Part shown: piece by piece, positions 62,192 through 64,000 of the stretch
How positions within the stretch are numbered: the stretch's first letter is position 1
Layout: every line of letters starts with the position of its first letter
NCBI RefSeq assembly: GCF_013409745.1
Contig: NZ_JACCBH010000001.1
Location: 2,480,001 to 2,544,000 of the forward strand
Reading direction: 5' to 3'
Origin: Microbacterium pseudoresistens
Lineage (GTDB): Bacteria; Actinomycetota; Actinomycetes; Actinomycetales; Microbacteriaceae
DNA length: 64,000 nt
Made by a program: the position numbers and the translations under genes
Notes under the pieces: model-generated
Database searches by the model: none
Told to the model about the DNA's origin: nothing
What the model saw: only the letters and a program-made list of their open reading frames with translations

Positions 62192-62956
62192 TTGTCCCAG
62201 CCTCTGCCCGCCGATTCCCTCAGTGGAAAAGTCGCCCTCGTCACCGGGTCATCGCGCGGGATCGGTGCGGACACCATCCGCTACCTCGCGCAGGCCGGCG
62301 CCGACGTCGTCATCAACTACCGCAACAAGGCGCCGCGCGCGGAGAAGCTCGCCGCCGAGGTGCGCGAGCTCGGCCGACGGGCCCTCGTTGTCGGCGCGGA
62401 TCTCACCGATCCGGCTTCAGTGCAGAGCATGTTCGATGCCGTCGTTGCCGAGTTCGGCGGGCTCGACGTTCTCGTGCTCAACGCCTCCGGCGGCATGGAG
62501 AGCGGCATGGGCGAGGACTACGCGCTGCGTCTTAACCGCGACGCGCAGGTGAACGTGCTCGAGACCGCCCTGCCGGTAATGCGCGTAGGCGGCCGCATCG
62601 TGTTCGTCACGAGCCACCAGGCGCATTTCATCCGCACCACGCCCACGATGCCCGAATACGAGCCCGTGGCGCTCTCCAAGCGCGCCGGGGAGGACGCGCT
62701 GCGCGAGCGCATCCCGGCGATCGGAGAGCGGGGCATCGGCTTCGTCGTCGTCTCCGGAGACATGATCGAGGGCACGATCACGGCCACGCTGCTCGAGCGT
62801 GCCAACCCCGGTGCGATCAGCCAGCGCCGCGAGCAGGCGGGACGCCTCTACAACGTCTCGGAGTTCGCCGCCGAGGTCTCCGCCGCGGTCGTCGAGCCGG
62901 TTCCGGTCGACAACACGCGTCTCATCGGCGACGTCAGCGGGTTCGCCGCGGAGTGA
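62192..62956 (+). CDS. Atypical short-chain dehydrogenase/reductase
   Basis: A 254-residue SDR. The Rossmann motif TGSSRGIG (residues 18-25) and VLNASGG are intact. The usual YxxxK is replaced by VALSK (tyrosine to valine), with the nearest tyrosine 7 residues before the lysine. TTG at 62192 preceded by GAGGAG gives a normal N terminus. The fold can bind NAD(P), but reductase activity by the normal mechanism is doubtful. Confidence 0.85.
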   Translation: MSQPLPADSLSGKVALVTGSSRGIGADTIRYLAQAGADVVINYRNKAPRAEKLAAEVRELGRRALVVGADLTDPASVQSMFDAVVAEFGGLDVLVLNASGGMESGMGEDYALRLNRDAQVNVLETALPVMRVGGRIVFVTSHQAHFIRTTPTMPEYEPVALSKRAGEDALRERIPAIGERGIGFVVVSGDMIEGTITATLLERANPGAISQRREQAGRLYNVSEFAAEVSAAVVEPVPVDNTRLIGDVSGFAAE

Positions 62957-62978
62957 TGGTCTCCGCGGCGAACATCGC

Positions 62979-63575
62979 TCAGACCTGCGCGTCGGCGGCC
63001 AGGGCGCTCTCCACGTCCGCAGAATCCTTGCGGATGGTGATCGCACGGATGATCTGCACGACGCCCAGGGCGACCAGCGAGATGCCGAGCACCCACCACA
63101 GGACCACAGCCGCGTACAGCGGCGAGAACAGCACGATGACGCCGGCCGCAATGCCGAGCAGCGCGTAGAGCAATGTCCACACCTTCGAGCCGTCCTGCCC
63201 GAGCAGAGTGAGCGCGACGACCCCGTCGATGATCCAGCTGATCCCGATGAAGATCGCCACGACGAGGGCGAGTGCCACGGTGGCCGCGCCCAGGTTGGCG
63301 AAGGCGATCACGCCGGCGACGATGTAGAGCAGACCGAGCACGATGTGGCCGGCCCGCGCCCATCCGCCCTTGCCGGCGCTGAAGATGCCGAGGCCGATGT
63401 ACACGATGCCGCCGATGATGAGGTAGGCCGCGACGATCCCCGTGACGATCACCGCGGACTTCTCCGGCCAGACGAGCAGCACGATGCCGGCGATGAGGGC
63501 GATCACGCCGGAGATGGCGAGGAAGATGCGGAGCGAACGGACGAGTCCCGTGGCGGTGCTGGCTGTCGCTGACAT
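62979..63575 (-). CDS. HdeD/DUF308-family membrane protein
   Basis: A 198-residue, six-helix membrane protein with three repeated pairs of helices separated by basic loops (RSLRIFLAISGVIALIAGIVLLVWP type). This is the HdeD (DUF308) family; E. coli HdeD acts in acid stress. Function here is unknown. ATG at 63575 chosen; the longer frame upstream runs across the AraC gene promoter. Confidence 0.88.
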   Translation of the reverse strand: MSATASTATGLVRSLRIFLAISGVIALIAGIVLLVWPEKSAVIVTGIVAAYLIIGGIVYIGLGIFSAGKGGWARAGHIVLGLLYIVAGVIAFANLGAATVALALVVAIFIGISWIIDGVVALTLLGQDGSKVWTLLYALLGIAAGVIVLFSPLYAAVVLWWVLGISLVALGVVQIIRAITIRKDSADVESALAADAQV

Positions 63576-63700
63576 GGTGGAACCTTTCCTGTGAAGATCC
63601 TGAGTAGTGATGTGCTCAGCGTAGCGTCGCGCACGGTCGCGGGGAACGGCAGCTCTCAGACGCCGGTCCGAGGGTCGGAGGTGCGTGGCAGGATCGATAC

Positions 63701-64000
63701 GTGACTGAGGCGCCCATCGACGATCATCGCCTGGGAGAACTGGTGCTGATGAGGCAGGTTCGCGACCGGATCGATCGGGAGTACGCGAAACCGCTCGACG
63801 TCGAGGCGCTTGCACGGGGCGTGCACATGTCAGCGGGCCATCTCAGCCGTCGGTTCCGCCAGGCCTACGGCGAGTCGCCGTACTCGTACCTCATGACGCG
63901 GCGGATCGAGCGGGCGATGGCCTTTCTCCGACTCGGCGATCTCAGCGTCACGGAGGTGTGCTTCACGGTGGGCTTCTCCTCTCTCGGCACCTTCAGCACG
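63701..64000 (+). CDS. AraC-family regulator (3' end outside window)
   Basis: The first 100 residues from a GTG start. DVEALARGVHMSAGHLSRRF and YLMTRRIERAM form the first helix-turn-helix, and SVTEVCFTVGFSSLGTF the second, so the DNA-binding domain is at the N terminus. The C-terminal part, which could be a ligand domain, is beyond the window. No partner is visible. Confidence 0.9.
   Translation, partial: MTEAPIDDHRLGELVLMRQVRDRIDREYAKPLDVEALARGVHMSAGHLSRRFRQAYGESPYSYLMTRRIERAMAFLRLGDLSVTEVCFTVGFSSLGTFST

Overview
The window is a continuous stretch of high-GC, gene-dense chromosome from an actinobacterium. RbpA, the PafB/PafC pair, a GlgM-type glycogen synthase, a SufBDC system with a Rieske ferredoxin, a PAC2 protein and many GTG starts with 4-bp stop/start overlaps point to the Actinomycetota. 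The overall gene content looks most like Microbacteriaceae (Microbacterium or a relative); that placement is inference, because no rRNA gene is present. No gene-free gap exceeds 300 bases.

Layout. Positions 1-3850 hold an iron-sulfur cluster assembly operon (sufB, cut by the window edge, sufD, Rieske ferredoxin, sufC, a DUF59 protein). A MalY-type C-S lyase and an MFS exporter follow (3934-6473). On the minus strand come an acyltransferase, a NarL-type two-component system and a DedA protein (6418-10626). At 10727-13242 a TetR regulator with tandem operators faces the biotin ECF importer bioYMN. Then come an ABC-F ATPase, a SURF1/zinc-peptide/DUF3099 cassette, fabG, serB, divergent glgC/glgM, an ABC ATPase and type B L31 (13367-22902).

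The metabolic centrepiece is 25021-37275. An Lrp-type regulator is divergent from a branched-chain 2-oxoacid dehydrogenase operon (bkdABC). A TetR regulator is divergent from a carboxylase, acyl-CoA dehydrogenase, MaoC hydratase and CitE-like lyase operon. Together, and with E3 encoded elsewhere, they could carry leucine from its 2-oxo acid to acetyl-CoA and acetoacetate. An MFS transporter lies between the two operons.

From 37300 to 43591 there are single housekeeping genes: phosphatase, sirtuin, TrmH-type methyltransferase, SGNH hydrolase, helicase, and a ferritin-like/VIT1 fusion. At 43651-46225 an M23 peptidase, an IS481-family insertion and tRNA-Leu(GAG) form the only clearly mobile region. 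The IS is flanked by a 15-bp duplication of the tRNA 3' end. Positions 46335-59714 hold an M20 peptidase, uppP, PAC2, a HAD hydrolase, trmI, an FKBP lipoprotein, pafBC, tatAC, a HelY helicase, lnt and rbpA. The pupylation/proteasome genes that often lie beside trmI and pafBC in actinobacteria are absent here. The window ends with GDPD, SPFH/NfeD, an SDR lacking the usual catalytic tyrosine, an HdeD-like membrane protein and a truncated AraC-type regulator.

Most of the window is ordinary conserved chromosome. The observations most worth checking are the IS481/tRNA-Leu junction, the three divergent-promoter operators (biotin, bkd, leucine), the atypical SDR and the SURF1-linked small zinc peptide. 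No clearly new defence or secretion system was seen.
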